From Microbispora bryophytorum (GTDB lineage Bacteria > Actinomycetota > Actinomycetes > Streptosporangiales > Streptosporangiaceae): 64,000 nucleotides of DNA. Under the pieces are notes generated by a model that was given only the letters and a program-made list of their open reading frames with translations, was not told where the DNA came from and searched no databases. The position numbers were made by a program, and so were the translations under genes. Shown piece by piece: positions 7,754-16,607 of the stretch (position 1 is the first letter of the stretch; every line of letters begins with the position of its first letter). Where the stretch lies: assembly GCF_006874465.1 (NCBI RefSeq), contig NZ_VIRL01000009.1:124001-188000 (forward strand), given 5' to 3'.

Positions 7754-9748
7754 ATGACCTCGGCCGCGAACCCCTTCCTCAGCCCGAGCACCCTGCCCTA
7801 CGGGCTGCCCCCCTTCCAGGAGATCAGGGAGGAGCACTACGCGCCGGCGTTCGAGCAGGGCATGGCCGAGCAGATCGCGGAGGTCGAGGCGATCACCGGG
7901 AACCCGGAGCCCGCGACCTTCGAGAACACCGTCGAGGCGCTGGAGAGATCCGGCGCTCTGCTCGAACGGGTCTCCGCGGTGTTCTTCAACCAGGCGTCCT
8001 CCGACACGACGCCCGGCGTCCAGGAGATCCAGAAGGACGTCACGCCGAGGCTCGCCAAGCACGCCGACGCGATCCACCTCGACGCCGAGCTCTTCGCGCG
8101 CATCCAGGCGGTCGAGGCGGCCGACGAGGAACAGCGGTGGCTGCTGAAGCGCTACCTCACCGACTTCACCCGGGCGGGCGCCACGCTGGGCCCGCAGGAC
8201 CAGGCCCGGCTCAGAGAGATCAACGAGCGGCTGTCGGCCCTGGGGACGGCGTTCCAGCAGAACTTGCTCGCCGACACCAACGAACGGGCGGTCGTGGTCG
8301 AGGACGTGGCCGAACTCGACGGGCTGTCGCAGGACGCGATCCAGGGGCTCGCCGACCAGGCCAGAGAGCGCGGGCTGGACGGCAGGTATCTGATCACGCT
8401 GGTCCTGCCCACCGGGCAGCCCACCCTGGCCGAGCTGACCAACCGGTCCCTGCGTGAGCGCATCCACCGGGCCTCGGCCGGGCGGGGCGCGGCGAACGCC
8501 GAGCTGATCAAGGAGATCGCGGTCCTGCGCCGGGAGCGCGCACGGCTGCTGGGCTACGAGAACCACGCGGAGTACGTCCTGGCCGACCAGACGGCGGGCA
8601 CGACTCGGGCGGTCACCGAGATGCTCGACCGGCTCGTGCCGCCCGCCGTCGCCAACGCGCGCAAGGAGCAGGCGGACCTGGAGGAGATCGCCGGCCACCC
8701 GATCCAGCCGTGGGACTGGGCGTTCTACTCGGAGAAGGTGCGCAAGGCCCGCTACGACATCGACAGCCGGCGCATGCGGCCGTACTTCGAGCTGAACACC
8801 GTGCTGGAGAAGGGCGTCTTCAACGCGGCGTCACGCCTGTACGGCGTCACCTTCCACGAGCGCCCCGACCTGTACGGCTACCACCCGGAGGTGCGGGTCT
8901 TCGAGGTGCGCGACGAGGACGGCTCGCCGCTGGGCCTGTTCCTCGGCGACTTCCACGCCAGGGCCTCCAAGCGGGGCGGGGCCTGGATGAACAGCCTGGT
9001 GAAGCAGTCGGGCCTGGAGGGCACCAGGCCGGTGGTGGTCAACAACCTCAACATCGTCAAGGGCGAGCCGACCCTGATGACGTTCGACGAGGTCAACACC
9101 ATGTTCCACGAGTTCGGGCACGCACTGCACGGGCTGTTCTCCGACGTGCGCCACCCCCGCTTCTCCGGAACGTCCGTGCCGCGCGACTTCGTCGAATACC
9201 CCTCGCAGGTGAACGAGATGTGGGCGACCCATCCGGAGATCCTGGCCGAGTACGCCAGGCACCACGAGACGGGCGAGCCGATGCCGCAGGACCTCGTCGA
9301 CCGGATGCTGGAGACGCAGAAGTTCAACCAGGGCTTCGCCACGCTGGAGTATCTGGCCGCCACCCTGCTCGACTGGGCGTGGCACACGGCCTACGACGGC
9401 GACGGGGACGCCGGTGAGGACGTGGAGGAGTTCGAGAGGCGGGCGCTGCGGGAGGCCGGGGTGGACCTGCCGACCGTTCCCCCGCGATACCGCAGCACGT
9501 ACTTCGCCCACATCTGGGCGAGCGGCTACAGCGCCGGCTACTACTCCTACATCTGGAGTGAGGTCCTCGACGCCGACACCGTCGAGTGGTTCAACGAGAA
9601 CGGCGGGCTGCGCCGGGAGAACGGCGACACCTTCCGCCGGGCCCTGCTGTCCCGGGGCGGCAGCGTCGACTCGATGACGGCGTTCCGCGACTTCCGCGGC
9701 CGCGACCCGGAGATCACTCCGCTGCTGGACCGCCGCGGGCTGCTGTAA
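7754..9748 (+). CDS. M3-family metallopeptidase (oligopeptidase A/dipeptidyl carboxypeptidase type)
   Basis: The product has 664 residues, about the usual 680 for Dcp/PrlC enzymes. The zinc motif HEFGH lies near residue 452 (NTMFHEFGHALHG), and the third ligand region follows (FVEYPSQVNEMWA). The C-terminal YRSTYFAHIWASGYSAGYYS is the substrate-binding tyrosine segment of the family. There is no signal peptide, so it is a cytoplasmic peptidase that trims short peptides. The chosen ATG (MTSAANPFLSPSTL) starts the conserved region. The longer upstream frame lacks homology. It is followed by the convergent gltX. Confidence 0.93.
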   Translation: MTSAANPFLSPSTLPYGLPPFQEIREEHYAPAFEQGMAEQIAEVEAITGNPEPATFENTVEALERSGALLERVSAVFFNQASSDTTPGVQEIQKDVTPRLAKHADAIHLDAELFARIQAVEAADEEQRWLLKRYLTDFTRAGATLGPQDQARLREINERLSALGTAFQQNLLADTNERAVVVEDVAELDGLSQDAIQGLADQARERGLDGRYLITLVLPTGQPTLAELTNRSLRERIHRASAGRGAANAELIKEIAVLRRERARLLGYENHAEYVLADQTAGTTRAVTEMLDRLVPPAVANARKEQADLEEIAGHPIQPWDWAFYSEKVRKARYDIDSRRMRPYFELNTVLEKGVFNAASRLYGVTFHERPDLYGYHPEVRVFEVRDEDGSPLGLFLGDFHARASKRGGAWMNSLVKQSGLEGTRPVVVNNLNIVKGEPTLMTFDEVNTMFHEFGHALHGLFSDVRHPRFSGTSVPRDFVEYPSQVNEMWATHPEILAEYARHHETGEPMPQDLVDRMLETQKFNQGFATLEYLAATLLDWAWHTAYDGDGDAGEDVEEFERRALREAGVDLPTVPPRYRSTYFAHIWASGYSAGYYSYIWSEVLDADTVEWFNENGGLRRENGDTFRRALLSRGGSVDSMTAFRDFRGRDPEITPLLDRRGLL

Positions 9749-9927
9749 CGGCCACGACGGCCCTGAGGGTCCTTAGGGCCCTTCCGCCGCGGCAGAGGAA
9801 GCTCATGCCGCGGCGGGGAGGGCTCGGGCGTCTCCTCGGCCCTGAGGGGCCTTCCGCCGCGACACAAGAGGCTCGCCGGCGTCTCCGGGAAGGCCGGAGG
9901 CCGGCGCCGTGCTGTCGCCCGGCCTGC

Positions 9928-11292
9928 TCAGGCCAGCTTGGCGAGGGCCGCGCGCACCCGGTCGAGCGAGCGCTCGCGGCCGAGCACCTCGATCGACTCG
10001 AACAGCGGCAGGCCCACGGTCCGGCCGGTGATCGCCACCCGCACGGGCGCCTGCGCCTTGCCGAGCTTGAGCCCGTGCGCGAGGCCGACCTCCTCCAGGG
10101 CGGTCTTGAGCGAGTCGGGGTCCCAGCTGACCGTCTCCAGCCGCTCGGCGTACCCGGCCAGGATCTCGGCCGCCCCCGGCTTCATCGCCTTGTCCCAGGA
10201 CGCCTGGTCGAAGACGGGCTCGTCGAGGAACAGGAAGTCGACGTTGGCGGTGACCTCGGACAGCACGGCGACCCGGGTCTGCACCAGGTCGGCCACGCGG
10301 TCGAACACCGAGCGGTCCCAGGACGGGTCGAGCCACGGCTCACAGCGGGCGGCGAACACCGCGCGGGGCAGCGCCCGGATGTACTCGCCGTTGAAGGCCC
10401 GCAGCTTCTTCTCGTCGAAGAACGCCGGCGCCTGGTTCACGTCCTCCAGCCGGAACAGCGGCCTCATCTCCGACCACGGCATGATCTCGCGGTCGTCGCC
10501 GGGGCCCCAGCCGAGCAGCATGAGGTAGTTGACCATCGCCTCGGCGAGGTAGCCCTCGTCGCGGTAGGACTCCAGGGCGACCTTGTCGCGGCGCTTGGAC
10601 AGCTTCTGCCGCTTCTCGTTGACGATCACCGGCACGTGTGCCCAGACCGGCGGCTCCGCACCGAGCGCCTTCCACAGAAGCTGCTGCTTGGGCGTGTTCG
10701 ACAGGTGCTCCTCGGCCCGTACGACCTGGCTGATCCGCATCTCCATGTCGTCCACGACGTTGGCGAGGATGAACAGCGGAGAGCCGTCCCCGCGGACGAT
10801 GACGAAGTCCTCCATCGCCGCGTTGGGGAACTCCACCCGCCCGCGGACCTTGTCGTCCACGACCGTCACGCCCTCGTCGGGTGTGCGGAACCGCACGGCG
10901 CCCTCGGTTAGGCCGCGGTCGCGGCAGTGGCCGTCGTAGCCCTGGTGCTCCGAGCCGGTCCTGGCCTTCACGTCGTCGCGCGTGCAGGTGCAGTGGTAGG
11001 CCCTGCCGTCCTTGAGCAGCTTGGTCGCGGCGTCGCGGTGCTGCTGCTCGTAGGCGGACTGGAAGTAGGGCCCCTCGAAGTGCGGCGAGTCGCCGTTGAT
11101 GCCGATCCAGGCGAGGGCCGAGATGATGCCCTCGGTCCACTCGGGCCGGTTGCGAGCCGCGTCCGTGTCCTCGATGCGCAGCACGAACGTGCCGCCGGAC
11201 TGCTCGGCGATCGCCCAGTTGAACAGCGCCGAACGGGCCCCGCCGACGTGGAACATGCCGGTGGGCGAAGGGGCGAAGCGCACCCTAGTCAC
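9928..11292 (-). CDS. gltX: Glutamyl-tRNA synthetase
   Basis: The product is 454 residues with a GTG start, slightly shorter than the roughly 490 common in the family. The class I signatures are present: [20 protein letters not shown] (HIGH region, 8-27) and KLSKRRDK (KMSKS region, near 235). The C-terminal anticodon-binding helical domain is intact. In organisms without GlnRS this enzyme is non-discriminating and also charges tRNA-Gln with glutamate, which GatCAB then corrects. Its first eight bases overlap the end of the FAH-family gene, so the two are cotranscribed. No glutaminyl-tRNA synthetase gene is seen in the window. Confidence 0.97.
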   Translation of the reverse strand: MTRVRFAPSPTGMFHVGGARSALFNWAIAEQSGGTFVLRIEDTDAARNRPEWTEGIISALAWIGINGDSPHFEGPYFQSAYEQQHRDAATKLLKDGRAYHCTCTRDDVKARTGSEHQGYDGHCRDRGLTEGAVRFRTPDEGVTVVDDKVRGRVEFPNAAMEDFVIVRGDGSPLFILANVVDDMEMRISQVVRAEEHLSNTPKQQLLWKALGAEPPVWAHVPVIVNEKRQKLSKRRDKVALESYRDEGYLAEAMVNYLMLLGWGPGDDREIMPWSEMRPLFRLEDVNQAPAFFDEKKLRAFNGEYIRALPRAVFAARCEPWLDPSWDRSVFDRVADLVQTRVAVLSEVTANVDFLFLDEPVFDQASWDKAMKPGAAEILAGYAERLETVSWDPDSLKTALEEVGLAHGLKLGKAQAPVRVAITGRTVGLPLFESIEVLGRERSLDRVRAALAKLA

Positions 11293-12055
11293 GTGAGATC
11301 ACCCGGTTAGTGAGAGTTCCGATTCCTTCGATGGAGACGCCGACCTCGTCGCCCACGGACATCGGGCCCACCCCGGCGGGCGTGCCGGTCAGGATGACGT
11401 CGCCGGGCAGCAGGGTCATGACCGCGCTCACGTACGCGATGAGCGCGGGGACGTCGTGCAGCAGGAGGGAGGTGCGGGCGCTCTGCCTGACCTCGCCGTT
11501 GAGCGTGGTGGTGATCGCCAGGTCGGCCGGGTCGAGTTCGGTCTCGATCCAGGGACCAAGCGGGCAGAACGTGTCGAAGCCCTTGGCCCTGGTCCACTGA
11601 CCGTCCCTGGCCTGAAGGTCGCGTGCGGTCACGTCGTTGGCGCAGGTGTATCCGAAGACGACCTCACCGGCCCGCTCGGCGGGGACGTCACGGCACAACC
11701 GGCCAATCACCACGGCCAGTTCGCCCTCGTAGTCGACCCGCTCCGACAGCTTCCCCGGGTACGCGATCGTCTCCGACGGCCCGATCACGGTCGTGCTGGG
11801 CTTGAGGAACACGACCGGCTCCGCCGGGGGTTCGCCGCCCATCTCCCTGGCGTGGTCGGCGTAGTTCTTGCCGATAGCGATGATCTTGCTGGGCAGCATG
11901 GGGGCGACCAGGCGGACCTCGGCCACCGGGACCCGCTCGCCGGTCAGCTCCACCCCGTGGAAGGGGTGACCACCGATGCGGGCGATGACCTGCCCGCCTT
12001 CTTCCACCATGCCGAAGGCGACCTGGTCGCCCATCGAGAACCTCGCGATACGCAC
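11285..12055 (-). CDS. Fumarylacetoacetate hydrolase family protein
   Basis: The product has 256 residues. The FAH catalytic domain spans about 55-255: [42 protein letters not shown] with the metal-binding glutamates, and [10 protein letters not shown]. Family members are oxaloacetate decarboxylases, acylpyruvases or hydratase/isomerases, and the exact substrate cannot be read here. The gene sits directly upstream of gltX with an 8-base overlap, an arrangement I recall as common in actinobacteria, so it is probably a housekeeping metabolite-repair enzyme. Its ATG lies 84 bp from the divergent monooxygenase-like gene. Confidence 0.9.
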   Translation of the reverse strand: MRIARFSMGDQVAFGMVEEGGQVIARIGGHPFHGVELTGERVPVAEVRLVAPMLPSKIIAIGKNYADHAREMGGEPPAEPVVFLKPSTTVIGPSETIAYPGKLSERVDYEGELAVVIGRLCRDVPAERAGEVVFGYTCANDVTARDLQARDGQWTRAKGFDTFCPLGPWIETELDPADLAITTTLNGEVRQSARTSLLLHDVPALIAYVSAVMTLLPGDVILTGTPAGVGPMSVGDEVGVSIEGIGTLTNRVISRD

Positions 12056-12139
12056 GTCACGAGCCTAGTAGGGGGACGGCGGGTGAACGTACGTAAGGTG
12101 GTCGGGTATCCGCTGGAGTCGAGCGTACGGGGAGTCGAT

Positions 12140-12556
12140 GTGCCTTCGGTCGTGAAGATCAACGTGCTGACGGTGCCCGAGGAGATGCGGCGCGAACTGG
12201 AGAAGCGGTTCGCGAGCCGGGCAGGGATGGTGGAGTCGGCCGACGGGTTCGAGTGGTTCGAACTGCTGCGGCCGGTGGAGGGCGGCGACCGCTACCTCGT
12301 CTACACCCGCTGGCGCAGCGAGGAGGACTTCCGGCGCTGGCAGGAGAGCCGGGCGTTCCAGGCGGGACACGCGCGGGCCGCCGCCGAGGCCGCCGCGCAG
12401 GGCCAGGGCCACGGGCAGGACCAGGGGCAGGGGCAGGACCAGGGGCAGGGGCAGGGACAGGGCCACGGACACGGACACGGCGGCCCGGCCGCGACCGACT
12501 CCGAGTTGTGGACCTTTGAGGTCGTGGAGAGCGCCGGCCCCAAACAGGACGACTGA
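12140..12556 (+). CDS. Antibiotic biosynthesis monooxygenase-like (ABM/heme oxygenase fold) protein
   Basis: The product has 138 residues. The ABM dimeric alpha-beta barrel is recognisable in KINVLTVPEEMRRELEKRFA, MVESADGFEWFELLRP and YLVYTRWRSEEDFRRWQESR (about 5-75), ending with SELWTFEVVES. Relatives include IsdG-type heme-degrading and quinol monooxygenases. I chose the GTG at 12140 because GGGGAG lies five bases before it; a second GTG at 12152 is possible. Between the barrel strands is an unusual low-complexity insert rich in Gly, Gln and His (about 90-113, with GHGHGHGG), encoded by short DNA repeats. It may bind metal or may be a slippage product. Confidence 0.82.
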   Translation: MPSVVKINVLTVPEEMRRELEKRFASRAGMVESADGFEWFELLRPVEGGDRYLVYTRWRSEEDFRRWQESRAFQAGHARAAAEAAAQGQGHGQDQGQGQDQGQGQGQGHGHGHGGPAATDSELWTFEVVESAGPKQDD

Positions 12557-12605
12557 GCCGGGCCCGTCGACGCCCTGAACGCCCCCGGTCACGCGCCGCC
12601 GGGGG

Positions 12606-12717
12606 CGTTCAGACATCCAGGGCCGTTCAGTCCGGAGAGGGCCGTTCAGCCAGACAGGGCCCTTCAGTCCGAGAGCACCGTTCAGTGAGCAGCGTTCAGT
12701 CCCAGAGCGCCGTTCAG
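12606..12717. repeat. Degenerate tandem repeat anchored on a stop codon (unit about 18 bp)
   Basis: Seven copies of a CTGAACGG-type core (minus strand) are spaced 14-19 bp apart between two convergent genes. The last copy is the actual end of the HD-protein gene, so its TGA is part of the repeat. Confidence 0.75.
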
Positions 12718-13313
12718 GCGTCGAGCGGGTGGGCGGCGAGCCGGGCGGCGATGCCGGCCTCGACGGAGCAGGCCGCCGCGCAGCCCGGCTTGCGCCGCGT
12801 CTGCTCCTCGAAGGCGGCGAGGAACTCCGCGCCGAACCCGAGCCGGGGATGGCGCTCCAGCACGGCGGCCCGGGCGTCCGCCGGGAACTCCTCGGGCCGC
12901 CGTCCCGACACATCCCACGACGTGGCCACCTGCAGCAGGTGCGACTCGGGGTCCTCGGACGCGGCGACCGGGTCGCGCATGTGGACGACAATGATCTCCT
13001 CGGCTCGCGCGGATCTGTCCGGCGACCATCCGGCGGCCATGCCGAAGACCCAGGCGAGACGTCCCCCCGCCTCCTCGAACGGCACCGTGTGGCTGTCGAA
13101 GGTCTCGGTCAGCCCGATGTCGTGGAGCAGGGAGGACACGTAGTACAGCTCGTCGTCGAAGCCGATCCCGTGCGCCCGGGCGTACCCGGCACCCCACAGG
13201 TAGGACCTGATCGAGTGGTTGAGCAGCGCGGGCGGGCAGAAGCGGGTGGCGACGGCGAGCGCGGCCGCCGCGGTTGGTGTCTCGGGGAACGTCTCTGAGA
13301 ACGGGACCGGCAT
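12714..13313 (-). CDS. HD-domain phosphohydrolase-like protein
   Basis: The product has 199 residues. The metal-binding HD motif is visible in YYVSSLLHDIGLTETF (near 57-72), with an upstream histidine in LLNHSIRSYLWGAGYA (about 30-45) and downstream EEIIVVHMRD. The overall pattern resembles the cyanamide hydratase/HD family of small single-domain enzymes. There is no signal peptide. The substrate cannot be read. The gene is monocistronic, convergent with the ABM-like gene, and its stop codon lies in a degenerate tandem repeat. Confidence 0.82.
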   Translation of the reverse strand: MPVPFSETFPETPTAAAALAVATRFCPPALLNHSIRSYLWGAGYARAHGIGFDDELYYVSSLLHDIGLTETFDSHTVPFEEAGGRLAWVFGMAAGWSPDRSARAEEIIVVHMRDPVAASEDPESHLLQVATSWDVSGRRPEEFPADARAAVLERHPRLGFGAEFLAAFEEQTRRKPGCAAACSVEAGIAARLAAHPLDA

Positions 13314-13388
13314 GGCCCCAGGCTGGCGGAGCGGGCCGGCCGGGCGCGAGCGGCCGTACGGCCAATTCCCACACGATTCAGGCCAGAG

Positions 13389-13690
13389 CTACGGACGCAG
13401 GCCGTCCAGTACGAGGTCGCCAAGGCGGCCGGGGCGGGTGTGGTCGGCGCGGTGGCGTTCACCGGTTACCGCGGCCAGGACGATGGCTTGCACATCTTCA
13501 CCGTCTACATCGGCACGCACCACGCCTGCCTTCTGAGCAGAGGCCAGAAGCTCTGCGAAGATCTGTCGCAGTTGGACGGCCGTCTGCCGGGTGGCGTCGG
13601 TCAGGTTCACACCCGCCCCGGCGAGCGCGTCCGTGAGGTCCTGCTTGGCGCGGGCCTCATCGATCAACCGCCGGAGGAAGGGGAAGAACC
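13389..13690 (-). pseudogene. TetR-family regulator, C-terminal fragment
   Basis: About 100 C-terminal residues remain (FFPFLRRLIDEARAKQDLTD, QLRQIFAELLASAQKAG, ADVDGEDVQAIVLAAVTG), matching the ligand-binding tail of TetR proteins. The DNA-binding N-terminal half is missing. Upstream the frame enters the antisense of the snoaL-like fragment. The break point near 13690 abuts the broken 5' end of that divergent gene, so one deletion removed both starts and the promoter between them. Confidence 0.8.
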
Positions 13691-14109
13691 CCGACGTCGC
13701 CCGGCTTCTCCGCCTGACCGCCTCCGGGCCCTGCGAGGAGATGGCCGATCTGTTCGCCGAGGACGCCGTCTTCGAGTTCCCGTTCCAACTGCCCGGCAGA
13801 GCGCAGGAAGAGCAGGACCGGGAGACCTTCCGCGCCCATCTCAACGCAGGTGCTCAGCTCCAGAGGTTCGAGTCCGTGGACGACATCGAGATCCACCGGA
13901 CGACCGACCCCGAGACGGTGATAGCCGAATACCGGCTGCAGGGCCGGGTCACCGCGACGGGCAAGCAGTTCACCTCCCAGGTCGTCATGGTCGCCAGGGT
14001 CCGCGACGGACTGATCACCTGGTCGCGCAACTATTCCAATCCGCTCGACAGCGTGATCGCTTTCGGCGTGGTCGACGACCTCGTCGCCGGGTTGACCGCC
14101 GGCACCTGA
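13690..14109 (+). pseudogene. SnoaL-like/nuclear transport factor 2 fold protein, 5'-truncated
   Basis: The remaining sequence carries a recognisable NTF2-like domain (ARLLRLTASGPCEEMADLF, AEDAVFEFPFQLPGR, then VVMVARVRDGLITWSRNYSN) and a normal C-terminus. No native start is present. The frame can be read from an ATG at 13591, but those first 33 residues are antisense TetR sequence. SnoaL-like genes divergent from a TetR regulator are common, so this is the other half of the same deletion. A chimeric 172-residue protein could still be made. Confidence 0.75.
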
Positions 14110-14240
14110 TGATTCCCGGCCGGCCCGGCGCTGAGCGGTGTTTGTGAGCAGTTGTGCACTTGTAACCAGAGTGACTTGACCAGATCGTCAGAATTCGGAC
14201 AGCATGAGCGGCTCCTAATCGATCTCGGAAGGAATCCGGC

Positions 14241-15911
14241 GTGTTCCGCCGCTTCTCAGCCCTCTCCCTGGTGGCCGTCGTCCCGCTGACCGCGCTCACC
14301 CTGGCCGCGCCCGCCCAGGCGCGGGCCCCGCACCGCACGCCGGAGTGCCAGGGGGACTGGCTGCCCGCCACCCCCACCTCCGGTGACGTCATGAGCGGCA
14401 AGCTGTCCTTCCTCGACCTGCCCGCGGTCACGGTCGGCAAGGACGTCAACTGGCGCCTGGACCCGTACAAGAACAGGTCCTGGCAGATGGTGTTCCAGTC
14501 GCTGCGGTGGATGGGCCGGCTCGTGGCCGACTACGAGGCGACCGGCGAGGAGGCCTACCTCGGCCGGGCCGAGGAGATCGCCAAGGACTGGGTCGCGGAC
14601 AACCCGTACGGCGGGCGCACGACCAGCCCGTACGCCTGGGCCGAGCACCCGATCGCGCTGCGCGCCCCGGCCCTGGTGTGCCTGAGCAGGTACGTGAAGG
14701 CCGGTTGGCTGACCAACAGCCTGGCCCTGCACGCGAAGCTGCTGTCGAACCCCAAGAACTACGAGCTCGGCCATAACCACGGGCTCGACCAGGACATCGG
14801 CCTGCTGCGCATCGGCTGCCGCTACGGGAACCCGAAGTGGAAGAACCTCGCCGTCAGCCGCATGGTGAAGTCGATGAAGCTCGACATCGACGGGCAGGGC
14901 GCGCTGCGCGAGCAGGCGCCGCGTTACGCCATCTACGTGCACGACCGGCTCAGGGTGGCGGTCGACACGATCAAGGACTGCGGGATGAAGGTCCCCTCGG
15001 CGCTGGCCACCCGCTGGGAGAGCCTGCCGCGGCACATCAGCGCCGCCACCCAGCCGAACGGCTACATGGTGCCGATCGGCGACGGGCCGGCCGACGTCCA
15101 GCCGACCGCCTTCGACCACGCCAAGTCGACCGTGCAGGTCTTCAACGCCGGATACGTCTTCGGCCGCACCGCCTGGAACGACCCCAAGTCGGCCTACTAC
15201 TCGATCCGGTTCGGGCCGGCGCTGAAGTTCCACGGCCACGAGGACCACATGGGCGTGACCTACTACGCCCAGGGCCGCTCGATCCTCACCGAGGCGGGCT
15301 TCGTCTCCTACGAGAACACGCCCTATCGGCGGTGGACGCTGGGCCCGGAGGCCCACAACGTGCCGATCCTCGTGGGCAGGAAGTTCCGCGGCCACACCCC
15401 CACGGCGCTGGTGTCCAAGTCCGTGCGCACGGACCGGCAGGCGTTCACGTTCACCGACAGGGCGTACGGCGTGCCGCGCAAGCGGTCGGTGCTGGTGAAC
15501 CACCGCGAGGACGTGATGGCGGTGCTCGACAGCGGCGGCGGGAAGCTGCAGAACCTCTGGCACCTCGATCCCGCGCTGAAGGTCGTGTCCAACTCGGGCG
15601 GGCGGGTCGTGGTGGGCGACGCCGAGTGGAAGGCGTCGATCGTCCAGCTCGCGATGCCGTCGTGCAAGCCCGTCGGCGGCCAGCGGGTGGTGCGCGGGCA
15701 GACCTCGCCCTACCAGGGCTGGATCTCGCCGGCTTACATGCGCAAGGAGCCGGCTCCGGTGATCGTCTCGCCCGTCGCGACGTCGTTGCTGACCGTGGTG
15801 GTGCCCGGGACCGACCGGCCGGAGGTCAGCTGCTCGGGACGCACTCTGACCGTTCACACCCCGGCCGGTTCGGTCACGCTTCGCGCGAGCTCCTCCGGCA
15901 CGCTGTCGTAG
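14241..15911 (+). CDS. Secreted heparinase II/III-like polysaccharide lyase
   Basis: The product has 556 residues with a GTG start after GGAAGGA. A signal peptide (FRRFSALSLVAVVPLTALTL, cut near AQARA) directs export. An alpha-toroid domain (about 60-290, with ELGHNHGLDQDIGLL) is followed by the heparinase II/III beta-sandwich (about 300-500: FHGHEDHMGVTYYAQGRSIL). This domain order is that of PL12/15-type lyases acting on uronic-acid polymers. The exact polymer cannot be inferred. The gene stands alone after the tetR/snoaL scar; a 131-bp upstream region probably carries its promoter. Confidence 0.88.
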   Translation: MFRRFSALSLVAVVPLTALTLAAPAQARAPHRTPECQGDWLPATPTSGDVMSGKLSFLDLPAVTVGKDVNWRLDPYKNRSWQMVFQSLRWMGRLVADYEATGEEAYLGRAEEIAKDWVADNPYGGRTTSPYAWAEHPIALRAPALVCLSRYVKAGWLTNSLALHAKLLSNPKNYELGHNHGLDQDIGLLRIGCRYGNPKWKNLAVSRMVKSMKLDIDGQGALREQAPRYAIYVHDRLRVAVDTIKDCGMKVPSALATRWESLPRHISAATQPNGYMVPIGDGPADVQPTAFDHAKSTVQVFNAGYVFGRTAWNDPKSAYYSIRFGPALKFHGHEDHMGVTYYAQGRSILTEAGFVSYENTPYRRWTLGPEAHNVPILVGRKFRGHTPTALVSKSVRTDRQAFTFTDRAYGVPRKRSVLVNHREDVMAVLDSGGGKLQNLWHLDPALKVVSNSGGRVVVGDAEWKASIVQLAMPSCKPVGGQRVVRGQTSPYQGWISPAYMRKEPAPVIVSPVATSLLTVVVPGTDRPEVSCSGRTLTVHTPAGSVTLRASSSGTLS

Positions 15912-15944
15912 ACCTCCTCCCCCGACAGGAGGGGTGGCGGGCGG

Positions 15945-16607
15945 TTATCCGTACACCGACGGAGAGCCGCCCGCCAGGGGGCCGCCTGCCAGTTGCTTGG
16001 CCTGGGCCGGCACGGTGCTGAGCTTGTCGACCTCGTGGGCCAGCCCCTCCAGGACCGCCCGCAACTGCACCTGCGTGACGTCCGCGAACGTACGCAGGTA
16101 GGCGATCCTGCGCTCCAGTTCCTCGGCCTCGGCGCTCTGCAGCCCGTCGCCCGAGGCGCGGTAGGCGCCGACCGCCCGGTTGGCGGCCTCCTCGGCCTGC
16201 CGCTGCGCCTCCATCAGGAGTTCCTCGTACTGCCGGCGGGCCTGGCCCACGATGCGCCGCGCGTAGTCCTCCGCCTCGGCGATCTGGGCGTCGGCGGTCT
16301 GCTGGGCGCGGGACAGGATGTTGATGGCGTCGACGTTCAGGGTCTGGGACGCGGCGGCCTGGTCCGGGTTCATGCCGTGTTCCTTGTACCACTGCTTCAT
16401 GCGGTCGATGTGCGCCCGCAGGTCCGCCTTCTCCTTGTCGCTGGTCGCCATGTCCTCCGCGACGCGGTAGAGGAACGTGCGCACCTCGTCCTCGCTGTAG
16501 CCGCGGCGCCCGAGCGATGTGCGCGTGAACTCCTGCTTGCGTATCCGATCCGGGGTGAGGGGCTGGCGCTCGGCCGCCGGGCTTCCCCAAGGCATCTCTG
16601 CCGTCAT
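15945..16607 (-). CDS. DivIVA-domain coiled-coil protein
   Basis: The product has 220 residues. The DivIVA N-terminal module (LTPDRIRKQEFTRTSLGRRG, YSEDEVRTFLYRVAEDMAT; about 17-55) precedes a long coiled coil rich in Ala, Glu and Arg (about 85-180, with AQIAEAEDYARRIVGQARRQ). DivIVA proteins bind curved membrane at poles and septa. The start ATG overlaps the flavohemoglobin stop by four bases, so this gene is translationally coupled to two globin genes, an unusual partnership. It is shorter than the essential Wag31 type and is probably an accessory paralogue. Confidence 0.88.
   Translation of the reverse strand: MTAEMPWGSPAAERQPLTPDRIRKQEFTRTSLGRRGYSEDEVRTFLYRVAEDMATSDKEKADLRAHIDRMKQWYKEHGMNPDQAAASQTLNVDAINILSRAQQTADAQIAEAEDYARRIVGQARRQYEELLMEAQRQAEEAANRAVGAYRASGDGLQSAEAEELERRIAYLRTFADVTQVQLRAVLEGLAHEVDKLSTVPAQAKQLAGGPLAGGSPSVYG

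Noticed and set aside
14256-15857. Long open frame antisense to the secreted lyase gene
   Set aside because: Its composition is that of a GC-rich shadow (His/Arg/Val-rich), it has no motif, and the opposite strand encodes a clear secreted lyase.
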